A stretch of 64,000 nt of DNA from Halosolutus gelatinilyticus (GCF_023028105.1 NZ_CP095491.1:1860001-1924000), one strand, 5' to 3'. Positions 43,863-53,274 are shown, counted from the stretch's first letter. A program made the numbers and translations. Notes: generated by a model not told the origin, from the sequence alone.

Positions 43863-44645
43863 TTATTCGATTCCCAGTACCATCGCTACAAGAGCGACCA
43901 GAAATAGACTAGCGACGACCGTCGCTTCGAACCCCGAAAACGCAGACGATGCAGCTAACCCCGCCTGAAGGTCACTTGCAGCACCAACGAGTGCGCCGCC
44001 GATGAGCACGAGCACAAAGAGGCCAACCACGAGGCGAACATCGATCTGACCACGTTGGCTGGATGCTGCAGCGTCGTTTTCTTTCCATGTACGTAGTGAT
44101 TCTCCAGTCAACCGCCAATAGACGACGTATTCAGTAACAATCGTAGCAAGCTGTGTTCCACCTCCGACGAACCACGCTGCTCCACCACCACCCGCGATGG
44201 CGTATCCCCACACGAGCAGTACGTCCGCAAAGGGGTCGACTGGCGTTGCCGCGAGTGCTGTGCTCAAGCTGGTGAAGATGAGGGCAAACCCGGTAAGGAG
44301 GATATACATTCCTAGTCGGCGGGTCATTGCAAACTGGTCTCGTATTAGGTCAAAGGCGTGAACAAGGCGGTCAATTTCAGGCGGAACTACGTCTCGCCGT
44401 TCATCTGGATGCAGATCCCAAACCAGAACGTTCCCGATTTTCTGTGATTGGACTCGATTCTCGAGTTCGAGCTCGTCTAATCGGTTCTCGACGCCCTGTC
44501 GAGACATATCTACTGCATCGGCGATATCCTGCGTCCCCATCGAAATACGGTCGTTCTCACGAAGAACGTTCAGAATCTGCTCATCTGGAACATCCTTCCG
44601 GTCATTCGTCGACACGAGGTCAACGAGAAGCGAGCGTAGTGTCAT
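43863..44645 (-). CDS. HTH protein with four TM helices
   Basis: 260 aa from ATG 44645. N-terminal winged-helix domain (residues 15-75: DEQILNVLRENDRISMGTQD, ADAVDMSRQGVENRLDELEL), then TM helices at about 108-128, 140-165, 205-225 and 235-258. Membrane-tethered transcription regulator type. Its ATG overlaps the stop of the small membrane protein (ATGA), indicating a two-gene operon. Similar architecture recurs at 50.9 kb. Confidence 0.75.
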   Translation of the reverse strand: MTLRSLLVDLVSTNDRKDVPDEQILNVLRENDRISMGTQDIADAVDMSRQGVENRLDELELENRVQSQKIGNVLVWDLHPDERRDVVPPEIDRLVHAFDLIRDQFAMTRRLGMYILLTGFALIFTSLSTALAATPVDPFADVLLVWGYAIAGGGGAAWFVGGGTQLATIVTEYVVYWRLTGESLRTWKENDAAASSQRGQIDVRLVVGLFVLVLIGGALVGAASDLQAGLAASSAFSGFEATVVASLFLVALVAMVLGIE

Positions 44646-44845
44646 ACAACCTCCGAGATGACAGCACCGGCTGCAGCTGCGGCGGCCGTTACGAGAACAA
44701 CGACACCGACGAGGACGTAGACGATCCCCCAGAAACTGAGATCGATCAGCCCCGCCGTCCCCAGCGCGCTTCCAAACAGGAGGAAAATGAATCCCCCGCA
44801 CACAAGCGCGATAGCGCCCTCGGCGGCTTCAAGCAGATCACTCAT
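44642..44845 (-). CDS. 67-aa two-TM membrane protein
   Basis: MSDLLEAAEGAIALVCGGFI, second hydrophobic segment IVYVLVGVVVLVTAAAAAAG. ATG at 44845 was preferred to longer forms. Translationally coupled to the HTH membrane protein, so possibly its sensor partner. No known family. Confidence 0.6.
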   Translation of the reverse strand: MSDLLEAAEGAIALVCGGFIFLLFGSALGTAGLIDLSFWGIVYVLVGVVVLVTAAAAAAGAVISEVV

Positions 44846-45613
44846 CTGTACATCACCGCGTTCTGATTCGAGTACGTTAGTCGCATCGTTCAGTAACACG
44901 TTACATTCCGGGGGTACAAAGGTCATATCGACCGTTTTCGTGGTTTCACGCTCTCATTAGGACTGGGGATAGACGAAGTGGCTCTTCGCCCCTGCAAACA
45001 CCGTGTTGGTCCGGAGCAAATCGCACGATAGCGTTAGGATTGCACATTCAACAATCATCGATGAAAGCCCTCGGCCGCTCGACGTCCCGCGACCGCCGCT
45101 GCGCTCCTCGTCCCTGCGGTGCTTGCGGGGTCGGGGGACGGCCGAGACGGCCTCGCCCTTTCTGAGTCCGCCAGGAGTGTCAATGGTCTACCGAGCGACG
45201 TGGTCGGCTGGACAGGTGTGTACGTACCGGCCCGCACCGCTCGCCGTGCCGCCCTCCGCGTCGCTCGCGACCGACCATTCCGGGCGTGCGGGCGCTCTCC
45301 GCACCGCCCGCGCCCGTTCCGGGCTAACATGGATGTGCCCTCGGCGCCAGCGGGTAAGCGCGAGGGGTTGCGCGGCGTGGCTGCTCACCCCCCACGCTTA
45401 CTCCGCTGGCCGCTCGCTCCGGGCGGGTCGGCGCGCGGTGCTGGTTGGGGCCACCTCATGCAGGCGCGCTCTCGCTCGCGCCCGGTAGGGCGCTCGCGAA
45501 GGCGCGAGCGAGAGCGCGCAGATGGTTCTGTCGGTCGTTGTCGTCGGAAAACCGCGATGTAGGAGTATCGCGGTGTCGGCGCGTGAGCGCCTTCGGAATC
45601 TGGTGAGATTCCA
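44846..45613. other. GC-rich leader region before the RPA-like pseudogene
   Basis: No convincing gene: all frames give Arg/Ala/Pro-rich read-through. It contains a perfect inverted repeat with 19-base arms (45464-45482 and 45501-45519) and an 18-base loop, 95 bases before the RPA-like start. GC content jumps sharply here relative to the lipid-gene part. Confidence 0.6.
45464..45519. repeat. 19-bp-arm perfect inverted repeat
   Basis: Left arm 45464-45482, right arm 45501-45519, every position paired (GCGCGCTCTCGCTCGCGCC against its complement). Strong hairpin in RNA or cruciform in DNA; possibly a terminator, a translation-control hairpin or part of a plasmid origin region. Confidence 0.8.
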
Positions 45614-46479
45614 ATGTCTAGTAACAACGCTAGCGGAAAGGTCGTTTCGGTCGATGAACAGGCATTCGAGAAAGCGGGCGAGCAGGCGGTCGATGAGGAC
45701 GGCTTCCCGGTCGTCGACGAGACGCCGGAGTTCGAGGCGACAGTCGAGCAGGAGACGCAGGCGAAGGTGGATGCGAACCACCCGGACGGGATCGCGGACA
45801 CGAGCGAGGACCGGATTCACGGCGTCACCCTCGAACAGGAGGAGCGCATTCAGGCGCGGGAAGCCGAACTGGAGCGCATCAGTGCCCAGGCCGAACTCGG
45901 GACGCAGGACGGTCGTGAGCAGCGCACGCGTGAGGTCGTCAGCGAGCTGTGTGGCCGTGACGAGCCGGCGTCGATGGAGCGCACGGATCCCCGGGAGGAA
46001 CTGACGCAAGACGAACTCGCGGAGGTGAACACGCAAGCGATGCGGATCAGTGACGAAGTGCAGGGCGGCTGGTCGAGAGCGGTCGTCGCGAAGCAGCTGG
46101 CCGAGAAGGTGGCGTGCGGCCGGGACGTCACGAAGGCGGTGCTGGAGACGCTCGAGGAGGTGAAGGCGGTGCCGGGGGCAATCGTGCCCATCGCGGATGT
46201 GCCGGACGTCCCGGTCGGTGAGGTGACGGTCCAGGTGAAATCACGCAACTCTGGGATCCAAGCGACACGTCGATCTCTCAGGTCGGGCTGATCGAGGACG
46301 ACAGTGGGAAAATCAAGTTCACCATCTGGGAAGCATCCCGGAAGACGGTGGTGAGCGAGGGTGAGACGGTCCGGTTCCGGGCCGTCAAGAAGAACTGGTA
46401 CCAGAGGCGGTGCAGCATCGCCATCACGGGCTGGAGCAGGATCGAATTCCCAGAGCGCGGTCGGTGGTGGGAAGAATAG
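45614..46479 (+). pseudogene. Island RPA-like DNA-binding protein, frameshifted
   Basis: Opens MSSNNASGKVVSVDEQAFEK and runs to a premature stop at 46291. A one-base loss near 46237 separates it from the continuing frame, which reads WDPSDTSISQVGLIEDDSGK, FTIWEASRKTVVSEGETVRF and RIEFPERGRWWEE before TAG at 46477. The second part is an OB fold of RPA type; the first is the helical region usual for plasmid-borne haloarchaeal versions. Such genes are typical of haloarchaeal plasmids and integrated elements. Confidence 0.85.
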
Positions 46480-46582
46480 GCGAGCGCGGCGCCGTTCTTT
46501 TTTGCTGTGGGCCGGACCGACCCAGGCCCCACCACCCCACCCACCGCTCCGTGCTCGCTTCGCTGCGCGCGCAGCCACGACC

Positions 46583-47122
46583 TTACTCGCTGAAGGGTAT
46601 CCTATGCGAGAGTGTGATGAGGTGTTCGATATCGCCCAAGATGTAGTCCGAAAGCATCCGCTCCGTATGCTCGAGATTACACGGACCAATATCGTCGTGG
46701 CTGTCCGAACGAGCGTGGAGCCACGTTTCCATGATTCCAGGGATGTCGCCGCTATCAACGTAGTCAGTGTCTGCATCAGCCGGGCGAATCCTCTGGAGAT
46801 CTAATTCATGGGCGTAGTCGTCGAAGAACGTCCGCCGAAGACCGACCTCCTGATGCTGGATGAGATCGTCCAGTCCAGTCCCATACCCGTATGCCTCAGC
46901 TGCGAAGTCGCCCAAATCCACAGATTTGGCACTTTCGATGATGGTCTTCAGATCGCCAGCGAGCCCATCACCGGCAGGGCCGTCAGCAGCATATACGGGT
47001 CGCTTTTTCAGCATCGGAAGATCGAAGAAATCGCCCGCATACGTTACGATCTCGTCCGGTTGGTAGGCCCACAGCTCAGCATTGATCCGTCGTAGTAGAT
47101 CCAGTTCGGACTCAAGTCCTGG
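46583..47122 (-). pseudogene. DEDD 3'-5' exonuclease C-terminal fragment
   Basis: Minus-strand frame PGLESELDLLRRINAELWAY, DEIVTYAGDFFDLPMLKKR (exonuclease motif II, N/A-GD.FDLP), VDLGDFAAEAYGYGTGLDDL and YILGDIEHLITL (motif III, YxxxD). Resembles the exonuclease domain of B-family polymerases or YprB-like RNase H proteins. Motif I is missing and the left side merges with the truncated PD-(D/E)XK gene. Confidence 0.65.
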
Positions 47123-47691
47123 AGCGCGCCGACCACCAATACCCGGTCGTCCTTCCCGCTCACGAGTTCCTCCTCTTCGTAGAGGAACCGGACCAACTCC
47201 CGAAGGAGAAACGCCTCCCGTTCCGTCGGAACGGCGAGCGACTGTTCCGTGCTACTCGGGTCCCGAGCCAGGAGCGACTCCACGGCGTCGACGACGTCGT
47301 CGAAACTCGCCCACACAACACGGTCGTCGTCAAACGCATACAATTCTGAAGGTTCCTCGTGATCGGGAGTCAGAACGACGAGACGCTCGGTGTCCGCACC
47401 TTCTTCGTCGAGATAGGCGAGGTGCTCCCGTAATTGGTCCAATTCCACCTCGTTCTGCCTCGTTTTCGTCTCGAACAACAACGACGTCGAACTCCGGATC
47501 CCGGCGTCGGGTACCGAGCCGTCACCGACGAGCTGGTTCTCGAACGTGACTAACGAAAGATCGGACTCGTCGAGCATCGCCTCGAGAAGATCCTCCGTCA
47601 GCTGGTTGTTGATGTTCTCGAAGACGGCCATCAACGTGGATGTAACTCGGTTCTCGCCTTGCGTGTACATCGAGAAGAGCGGATTCGCCAT
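47044..47691 (-). CDS. PD-(D/E)XK nuclease-like protein, C-terminally truncated
   Basis: 215 aa from ATG 47691 (MANPLFSMYTQGENRVTSTL). DAGIRSSTSLLFETKTRQN gives D...(E)xK, the PD-(D/E)XK active site. The authentic sequence continues to about DDRVLVVGA, after which residues are out of place and reach a chance stop, overlapping the exonuclease fragment. Genes of this kind are often linked to defence or mobile DNA. Probably inactive if the missing part is structural. Confidence 0.65.
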   Translation of the reverse strand: MANPLFSMYTQGENRVTSTLMAVFENINNQLTEDLLEAMLDESDLSLVTFENQLVGDGSVPDAGIRSSTSLLFETKTRQNEVELDQLREHLAYLDEEGADTERLVVLTPDHEEPSELYAFDDDRVVWASFDDVVDAVESLLARDPSSTEQSLAVPTEREAFLLRELVRFLYEEEELVSGKDDRVLVVGALQDLSPNWIYYDGSMLSCGPTNRTRS

Positions 47692-48678
47692 GTTACACCC
47701 CTGTGACATGCCATTGGCAAGTAATTTGCCCTGATCCGGAGTCGACTATGAGCCCGGTAGGTGAGCTCGACTCTGGGCCCGAGACGACATCGGTCTAGTA
47801 TCTGGATACCTCAATCGCTCTCAGTATCCAGATTTCTCCCTTTCGACCGACGCGAACGCCGATTTTACCGATGAAATGCCAGCCGGCCTCGTGCCAATAC
47901 CGGCGCGTAGTATAGTGAATTCACGGACATTGTGGGAGGAGATCTATATCGTCAAAAGACGACCCTCAACCGACCAATAGAACCGGGGGAGGCGACCGAC
48001 CCTTTGACGTTCCGGCCTTCCCGGCAGGGACATAATCAAATTACGGCGGTTCGACCGATGAGTATGCCCGAAATACGCAGATTCGGTGTAGACATGTCCG
48101 GTCGACAAACCCGGCGACTGAGTCCGATCGTTGGGACCGTTATTCGGACCGGACCCTATATCCGATCCAAGGACCGGTGAATAGGCCGACTGTTGGTGCC
48201 GGTGGTCGCACCTGACATGGGTACCCAAATCGGGGTGTAACTTCCCCATCGCGTCGATCGAGTATCGGCATCAATGATGGACCGGCTGGTCTGCAGAGCG
48301 GGCCGACGTCTTACTCGTGATCACATGGGCGCGGAATCGCACTGATCGATCGTAACTTCGGGACAACAACTAGCTAGCCGCTCCACTGGAGGGATCACAG
48401 AAACCCCCAAACCGGCAATTTTCACCAATTGATTGGCAGAATTCCGCCAATGCTTGGTGTATCCCTGGAAATTTTGGCCTCTTGATCGCGCGCGAGCCGG
48501 CGAATCACCGCGGGGCAGATTATACGTTGAAATTTGGCTCGAAATAATATGGGTTCACCGGTTCATTCAATTTCGCGGTCACCATTTCTTCCACCAATTA
48601 TCGACTGCTATCTAGCGGTTTCATCCCATCTACCAATTAATTAGTCCGCTTATATGTCACGAGGTGAACGGTAAGAGC
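47692..48678. other. Long noncoding region upstream of the RHH-integrase operon
   Basis: Nearly 1 kb without a credible gene. Holds GTCCGGTC...GACCGGAC arms near 48100-48165, a near-perfect palindrome centred on GAATTC at 48432-48451, and three ACCAATT elements at about 48425, 48594 and 48643. A TATA-like CTTATATG at 48649-48656 precedes the RHH gene. Could contain the recombination or origin region of an older element. Confidence 0.5.
48432..48451. promoter_or_regulatory. 20-bp palindrome centred on GAATTC
   Basis: ATTGGCAGAATTCCGCCAAT, 9 of 10 pairs match, with further CACCAA/TTGGTG arms at 48423-48428 and 48454-48459. Likely binding site for the RHH protein or the integrase. Confidence 0.5.
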
Positions 48679-48888
48679 ATGGGTGAGACCCACAGCAAGC
48701 CGGTCTCGGGCCGGGTTCCGGTCGACATCGCCGAGCGACTCGATCGGGCCGCCGACGAGACCGACCTCACGAGATCGAAACTCGTCGCCCGTGCAGTCGA
48801 GTACTACGTCGACGAAAATCCGGACCGGATCCGCGAGTTCTACCCGGACGATTCGTTCGCCGCATTCGTCGAGGAGCTATGCCGATGA
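48679..48888 (+). CDS. Ribbon-helix-helix protein
   Basis: 69 aa. SGRVPVDIAERLDRAADETD then LTRSKLVARAVEYYVDENPD is a standard RHH/CopG fold. Stop overlaps the integrase start (ATGA), so it is likely the autoregulator or excision co-factor of that integrase. GTG at 48664 is an alternative start. Confidence 0.8.
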   Translation: MGETHSKPVSGRVPVDIAERLDRAADETDLTRSKLVARAVEYYVDENPDRIREFYPDDSFAAFVEELCR

Positions 48889-50012
48889 GCCGGACCAACC
48901 ACGTCCCCGAAATCGCCGACGAGACGGACGCCGAGAAGCTTCTCCGCCAACTCCAACAGGCGACGGAAGCAACCCTCGAGCCGACCAAGCCCCAAGAGGC
49001 GCTCGAGCTCTACCTCGAGGACAAGGCTCGCGAGTGTCGAAAGTCGACAATCGACTCCCACAGGTCCCGACTCGGGTTCTTCGTCGAGTGGTGCGCCGAG
49101 CGGGGGATCGACGACCTCAACAACCTCTCCGCGCGCGACCTCCACGAGTATCGGGTCTGGCGACGCGACGACGGTGACCTCACCGTCAACAGTGAGAAGA
49201 CGCAGATGGACACCCTCCGGGTCTTCGTCGAGTGGTGCGAGACGATCGACGCGGTGCAACCCGGCCTATTCAAGAAAGTCAAGTCGCCGTCCATTCCAGA
49301 CGAGGAGGCCGCTCGCGAGACGACGCTCCACGTGAGCCGAGGGAAGGAGATCGTCGCGCACCTCGAGCGGTTCGAATACGCGTCGGTCGAGCACGTCGGC
49401 TGGCTTCTCCTGACCGAGACCGGCGTCCGGGTGGGGACGACCCGCGCTCTCGACGTCGAAGACTACCGGCCGGATGCCGAGCAGCCCCACATAGACGTTG
49501 TCCACCGGCCGGAGACCGATACGCCGATCAAGAACGGACCGAGAGGCGAGCGTCGGATCGGTATCTCCGCCGAGGTCTGCGCGGTCGTCGACGACTACCT
49601 CGAGCACCAGCGGCCGGACGTGACGGACGAGCACGATCGGGAGCCGCTGCTCGCGACGAGTCAGGGACGCGTAGCGACCACGACGATCCGGCGGTACGTC
49701 TACAAGTGGTCCCGGCCGTGCGCCATCGGACAGGAGTGTCCACACGACCGAGATCCGGACGAGTGCGAAGCTGCCGTCGATCTCGATCGGGCGTCGGGCT
49801 GTCCCTCGAGCGTGACTCCTCACCCGATCCGCCGCGGGTACATCACCCACCTGCTGCAGGCCGGCGTGCCGGTCGACGTCGTGAGCGATCGGTGTAACGT
49901 CTCGCCGAAGGTCATCGATCGGCACTACGACGTGCGGACGGAGGAGGACAAGATGCGACAGCGTCGGGAGGTGCTCGATGAGATTTTACCCGACGGTTCG
50001 GGCGACCGTTGA
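48885..50012 (+). CDS. Tyrosine recombinase/integrase 2
   Basis: 375 aa (ATG 48885; ATG 48879 also possible). SAM-like N-terminal domain (ALELYLEDKARECRKSTIDS) and catalytic domain with first Arg in TETGVRVGTTRALDVEDY, HPIRRGYITHLL (HxxR) and HYDVRTEEDK (Tyr nucleophile). A Cys-rich CAIGQECPHDRDPDECEA insert also occurs in integrase 1. No tRNA copy was seen beside it, so it may have served an older, now merged element. Confidence 0.9.
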   Translation: MSRTNHVPEIADETDAEKLLRQLQQATEATLEPTKPQEALELYLEDKARECRKSTIDSHRSRLGFFVEWCAERGIDDLNNLSARDLHEYRVWRRDDGDLTVNSEKTQMDTLRVFVEWCETIDAVQPGLFKKVKSPSIPDEEAARETTLHVSRGKEIVAHLERFEYASVEHVGWLLLTETGVRVGTTRALDVEDYRPDAEQPHIDVVHRPETDTPIKNGPRGERRIGISAEVCAVVDDYLEHQRPDVTDEHDREPLLATSQGRVATTTIRRYVYKWSRPCAIGQECPHDRDPDECEAAVDLDRASGCPSSVTPHPIRRGYITHLLQAGVPVDVVSDRCNVSPKVIDRHYDVRTEEDKMRQRREVLDEILPDGSGDR

Positions 50013-50047
50013 TCGATTCGTCGAGCTGATCCGCATCCGATCGGTTC

Positions 50048-50704
50048 TCACTCGTCGGTCGACCGCTCGGTCTCGTACTCGCACGCCGCTTCGAACGGAC
50101 ACGACTCGCAGTTCGGATTCCTCGCCGTGCAGACCGCCGCGCCAAAGTCGATGAGCGCGTGGAGGAAGTCGTCGCACCGACCCGAAGGAGCCAATCGATC
50201 CGAGAGATCCCACATCTCGGGCGATTCGGGTTCCGTCGATTCGTTCCCGAAAACGCGGGCCAGTACACGCGCCACGTTCGTGTCTACCGCCGAGACGTCG
50301 CGTCCGTGCGCGTGAGCGAGCACCGAAGCGGCGGTGTACTCGCCGACTCCGTGCAAATCGAGGAGTTCCGATCGGGAGGCGGGTACCCGACCATCGTGAC
50401 GCGCGAGGAGCTGGGCGGAAGCACGCCTGAAGTACTCCGTCCGCTTTCGCAACCCCAGCGGTTCGATTGACTTGGCGATGTCCACCTCCGGAGCCGCGAG
50501 GACGGTACCGGCCGTCGGATATTGTTCCACGAACTCATCGTAGACGCCGCGGACTTGCTCCGCCGACGTCTGCTGGAGCATCAGCTCGGCGACAAAAATT
50601 TCGAACGGCGAGGTGCTCGGATCGCGCCAAGGTAAGTCGTGTCGTCCGTTTTCGGCGTACCACTCGAGCAGGTTATCCACAAACTCGTCGCCGTCATCGG
50701 GCAT
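50048..50704 (-). CDS. HhH-GPD DNA glycosylase with Fe-S cluster (MutY/MIG-like)
   Basis: 218 aa. LPWRDPSTSPFEIFVAELML, LHGVGEYTAASVLAHAHG (HhH; Tyr at the position that distinguishes MIG-type thymine glycosylases from MutY), SAVDTNVARVLARVFG (catalytic Asp), and CTARNPNCESCPFEAAC (C-x6-C-x2-C-x5-C cluster). No C-terminal MutT-like domain, so shorter than MutY and close to the MIG/thymine-DNA-glycosylase size. Removes mismatched bases, probably T from G:T or A from A:GO. Confidence 0.85.
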   Translation of the reverse strand: MPDDGDEFVDNLLEWYAENGRHDLPWRDPSTSPFEIFVAELMLQQTSAEQVRGVYDEFVEQYPTAGTVLAAPEVDIAKSIEPLGLRKRTEYFRRASAQLLARHDGRVPASRSELLDLHGVGEYTAASVLAHAHGRDVSAVDTNVARVLARVFGNESTEPESPEMWDLSDRLAPSGRCDDFLHALIDFGAAVCTARNPNCESCPFEAACEYETERSTDE

Positions 50705-50925
50705 ACCGCACCCTGCTCCCCTTTTCGTACTTATGATCTTGTACCGATCTCAGCGAAGCAATCCTCCGTACCGCGACTTCGGACGATTGTGATGCATCGC
50801 GATCACGGCAACGGAGCGCGTCCGACACTCAACTATTTTGTCCAATAACGTAATTTCAACCGCGCCTCCATCTCGAGATCACCGGGCCTTTCTGCGTTTA
50901 CGAGAAGGCCGAGTCGTTTCTTCTT

Positions 50926-51570
50926 TTAGAACGCCTCTCTCCGAAGCTTGGCGCTCAATTTCTGGGCTCTCGACGAAACACTCTTTCCTAGAACCACGAA
51001 TAGCGATGCCATCATCACGAGGATAGCCGCCGTCACGAACTCGTTTTCACCGCTCACTATTATCGGGTTGCCGAGCGCTTCATTAGCGGCGCCGAGGAGA
51101 ATGAGGTGGAAGAACAATACCATCGACGAGTTTACCATCCAATCCAGAGATCCGGGTTCCCGGAGCAGGAACGTATCCCAAAACGACGACTGCTTCGGGA
51201 GTTCTACGTCGTGTAGGTCTCCGGGGACGGCGTGGGCTGACCTTTGATCGTTAACGTAGTACAGGTTCTTCCGGTTGAACTGATACCGCTTGACGACGTT
51301 CAATTCGACGAGTTCCTTGAGTCGCCTCCTGACCGTTTTATCGGATACGGTGGAGTCGAGAAGTTGCTGGATCTGATAGGCCGAAAACACGGGTTGCTCC
51401 TCCTTGAGCATCACCTCGAGGACCTCCCGTTGTCGAAGGTCCTTGCTGAGGTCGTGTTCAAGTCGAACGTCGAGATCGGCGAGGACTTTTCCGGTGTCGA
51501 TGTCGTCTAACGTCGAGATATCTACCCCTTTCCGAAGTTCGTCTTCATTTCGTTGTGTTTCTGCTCGCAT
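50926..51570 (-). CDS. HTH protein with C-terminal TM helices
   Basis: 214 aa from ATG 51570. Winged helix at about 40-110 (LRQREVLEVMLKEEQPVFSA, then SDKTVRRRLKELVELNVVKR), followed by two TM helices (MVLFFHLILLGAANEAL and FVTAAILVMMASLFVVLG). Organised like the regulator at 43.9 kb but not obviously homologous. Divergent from the next gene, which it may control. Confidence 0.75.
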   Translation of the reverse strand: MRAETQRNEDELRKGVDISTLDDIDTGKVLADLDVRLEHDLSKDLRQREVLEVMLKEEQPVFSAYQIQQLLDSTVSDKTVRRRLKELVELNVVKRYQFNRKNLYYVNDQRSAHAVPGDLHDVELPKQSSFWDTFLLREPGSLDWMVNSSMVLFFHLILLGAANEALGNPIIVSGENEFVTAAILVMMASLFVVLGKSVSSRAQKLSAKLRREAF

Positions 51571-51733
51571 GACGGGTTCGTAGTGAAGAAAACGAGTGCT
51601 GACAGGTATAACCAATTGGTGGTGACCTGCGTCTCCCAAGCGATGTCCGAGGTCGGACACGCGATATCGCGAGTCGCTCACCCCCCACCGTCTGCTGGTT
51701 TTTCTGTCTCTCCCGATCAGCCCTCTATCGTCC

Positions 51734-52141
51734 ATGACGCTCATCGGAGAAAACGCACGGTTGGTCTTTGCACAGGGTGTAGCGGTCGTTCTGGCAGCAC
51801 TGTTGCTGAACTGCGTGAAGGGGATGGTATTCGATACGGGCGACACGTATGCGCGAGTGCTGGGAGAATTCGCTTCGAAGAGGGAAACAGCCGCGATTTT
51901 GATCGTCTCGATGTTCGCAGGGCCGTACGTCGCTGGTCTCCTACAGGAGTGGTTGGTCGCTTTTTTACTTAGACCCGGGTATCTCGAGATCGGTGCGGGC
52001 TTGGGCCTGTGGGCGCTCATCCATCTAACGAATCGGCAGGTAAAAAGTTGGAAGCCGTTCAACGAGGGAGACCCCCTGTTCGTAGTGATGGCCGTCCTCG
52101 GGTTCGTTCTGATCTTCTCGGGACTAGCCTACATCGGATGA
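51734..52141 (+). CDS. 135-aa membrane protein
   Basis: Four hydrophobic segments (FAQGVAVVLAALLLNCV, ETAAILIVSMFAGPYVAGLL, LGLWALIHL and FVVMAVLGFVLIFSGLAYIG). No known motif. Divergent partner of the HTH membrane protein; the gap of 160 bases should hold both promoters. Confidence 0.6.
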   Translation: MTLIGENARLVFAQGVAVVLAALLLNCVKGMVFDTGDTYARVLGEFASKRETAAILIVSMFAGPYVAGLLQEWLVAFLLRPGYLEIGAGLGLWALIHLTNRQVKSWKPFNEGDPLFVVMAVLGFVLIFSGLAYIG

Positions 52142-52177
52142 ACTCTTCGAGACGAGTGGATCGACCCGCTCGCCTGT

Positions 52178-53188
52178 TCAGATGTTACCTAAGTACTCCC
52201 GCCGCCGCTCCATCTTTTCCTTCTCGGTGCGCTGGTCGTAGTGCATTTCGAGTACCTTCCGGCTCACGTTCGCCCGGTCACCAACGGCGGTCTCCGGCAC
52301 GTCGCTATTGAGATGGTGGGTAATGCCTCCCCGGCGGATCGCGTGCGGGCTGACGTTCGACGGACACTTGGAAAACTGGCCGGAGTTGGTCGCTTCACAC
52401 GTCTCTGGATCGCGGTCGTGCGGACACTCCTGACCGATGGCACACGGTCGCGTGTACTGGTAGCAGTATCGTCGAACGGTCGTTTTGCAGACGCGCCCGT
52501 GTGACGTCGCTAGCAGCGGCTCACGGCCGTACTCGTCCGTCACGTCCGGCCGCTGGTCGCGGACCCAGTCGTCGAGCAGCATGCACAGCTCCCCCGACAG
52601 CGCAACCAGTCGCTCGCCCTGGGACCCCTTCTTGATCGGCGTCCCAGTCTCGGGACGATGCTCGACGGTCAGGCACTGGTCCTCTGGAGAGTAGTCCCCC
52701 AGGTCGAGCGACCGCGCAGCACCAAGCCGCATCATCGTGTGCCAGAGGAGCGCGAGCGTCACGTGCGGGAGCGACGCGTACTCGTACCGCTCTAGGTAGT
52801 CCAGAACTGCCCCAGCCTGCTCGCTGTCGAGCATCACCTCTCGGACGTCGTCACCCGGATTGAGATCGGGCGATCGGACCTTTTCGTGAAGGTTGGGATG
52901 TACGCCGTCGACGGTGCCGAGGAATCGGATGAACACTCGGAGAGTGTCCATTTGGCACTTCAGGCTCGTCTTCGCGAGGTTGCCGTCGTTCCGTCGCCAG
53001 AGGCGGTACTCGTGCAGCGTCCGCCCGGTCAGCTCGTTCAAATTCTCGATGTCGCGCTCGTCACACCAGCGGACGAAGTGGCTCAACCGGGCGCGGTGCG
53101 AGCGGATAGTCGAGGCCGCGGCGTCTGCTTCTCTTTCGGCCAGGTACAGTTCGACTGCTGTTTCCGGATCGATTGGTTCGAGGTTCAT
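52178..53188 (-). CDS. Tyrosine integrase 1, next to attR
   Basis: 336 aa from ATG 53188. VELYLAEREADAAASTIRSH (SAM-like), RLGAARSLDLGDY (Arg), HAIRRGGITHHL (HxxR), HYDQRTEKEK (Tyr). Shares the CAIGQECPHDRDPETCEA insert with integrase 2, so the two belong to one subfamily. Its 5' end is 87 bases from one tRNA-Met-derived site and about 195 from the 25-nt attR, which makes it the best candidate for having inserted the island at tRNA-Met. Confidence 0.92.
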   Translation of the reverse strand: MNLEPIDPETAVELYLAEREADAAASTIRSHRARLSHFVRWCDERDIENLNELTGRTLHEYRLWRRNDGNLAKTSLKCQMDTLRVFIRFLGTVDGVHPNLHEKVRSPDLNPGDDVREVMLDSEQAGAVLDYLERYEYASLPHVTLALLWHTMMRLGAARSLDLGDYSPEDQCLTVEHRPETGTPIKKGSQGERLVALSGELCMLLDDWVRDQRPDVTDEYGREPLLATSHGRVCKTTVRRYCYQYTRPCAIGQECPHDRDPETCEATNSGQFSKCPSNVSPHAIRRGGITHHLNSDVPETAVGDRANVSRKVLEMHYDQRTEKEKMERRREYLGNI

Positions 53189-53274
53189 AGTTCGCTCGGT
53201 TGCGAACCACACGAAAACGCGACCCCAGCACCCCGATCGGTGAATCACCAATTATCTCGCCGTCTCGGCTGGAC

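Noticed and set aside
45003-45562. Two GC-rich frames in the leader of the RPA-like gene
   Set aside because: Composition is Arg/Ala/Pro with no motif; overlaps a strong hairpin.
47932-48249. Opposed small frames in the noncoding region before the RHH gene
   Set aside because: Frames on both strands are equally open, and no start signal or family supports either.
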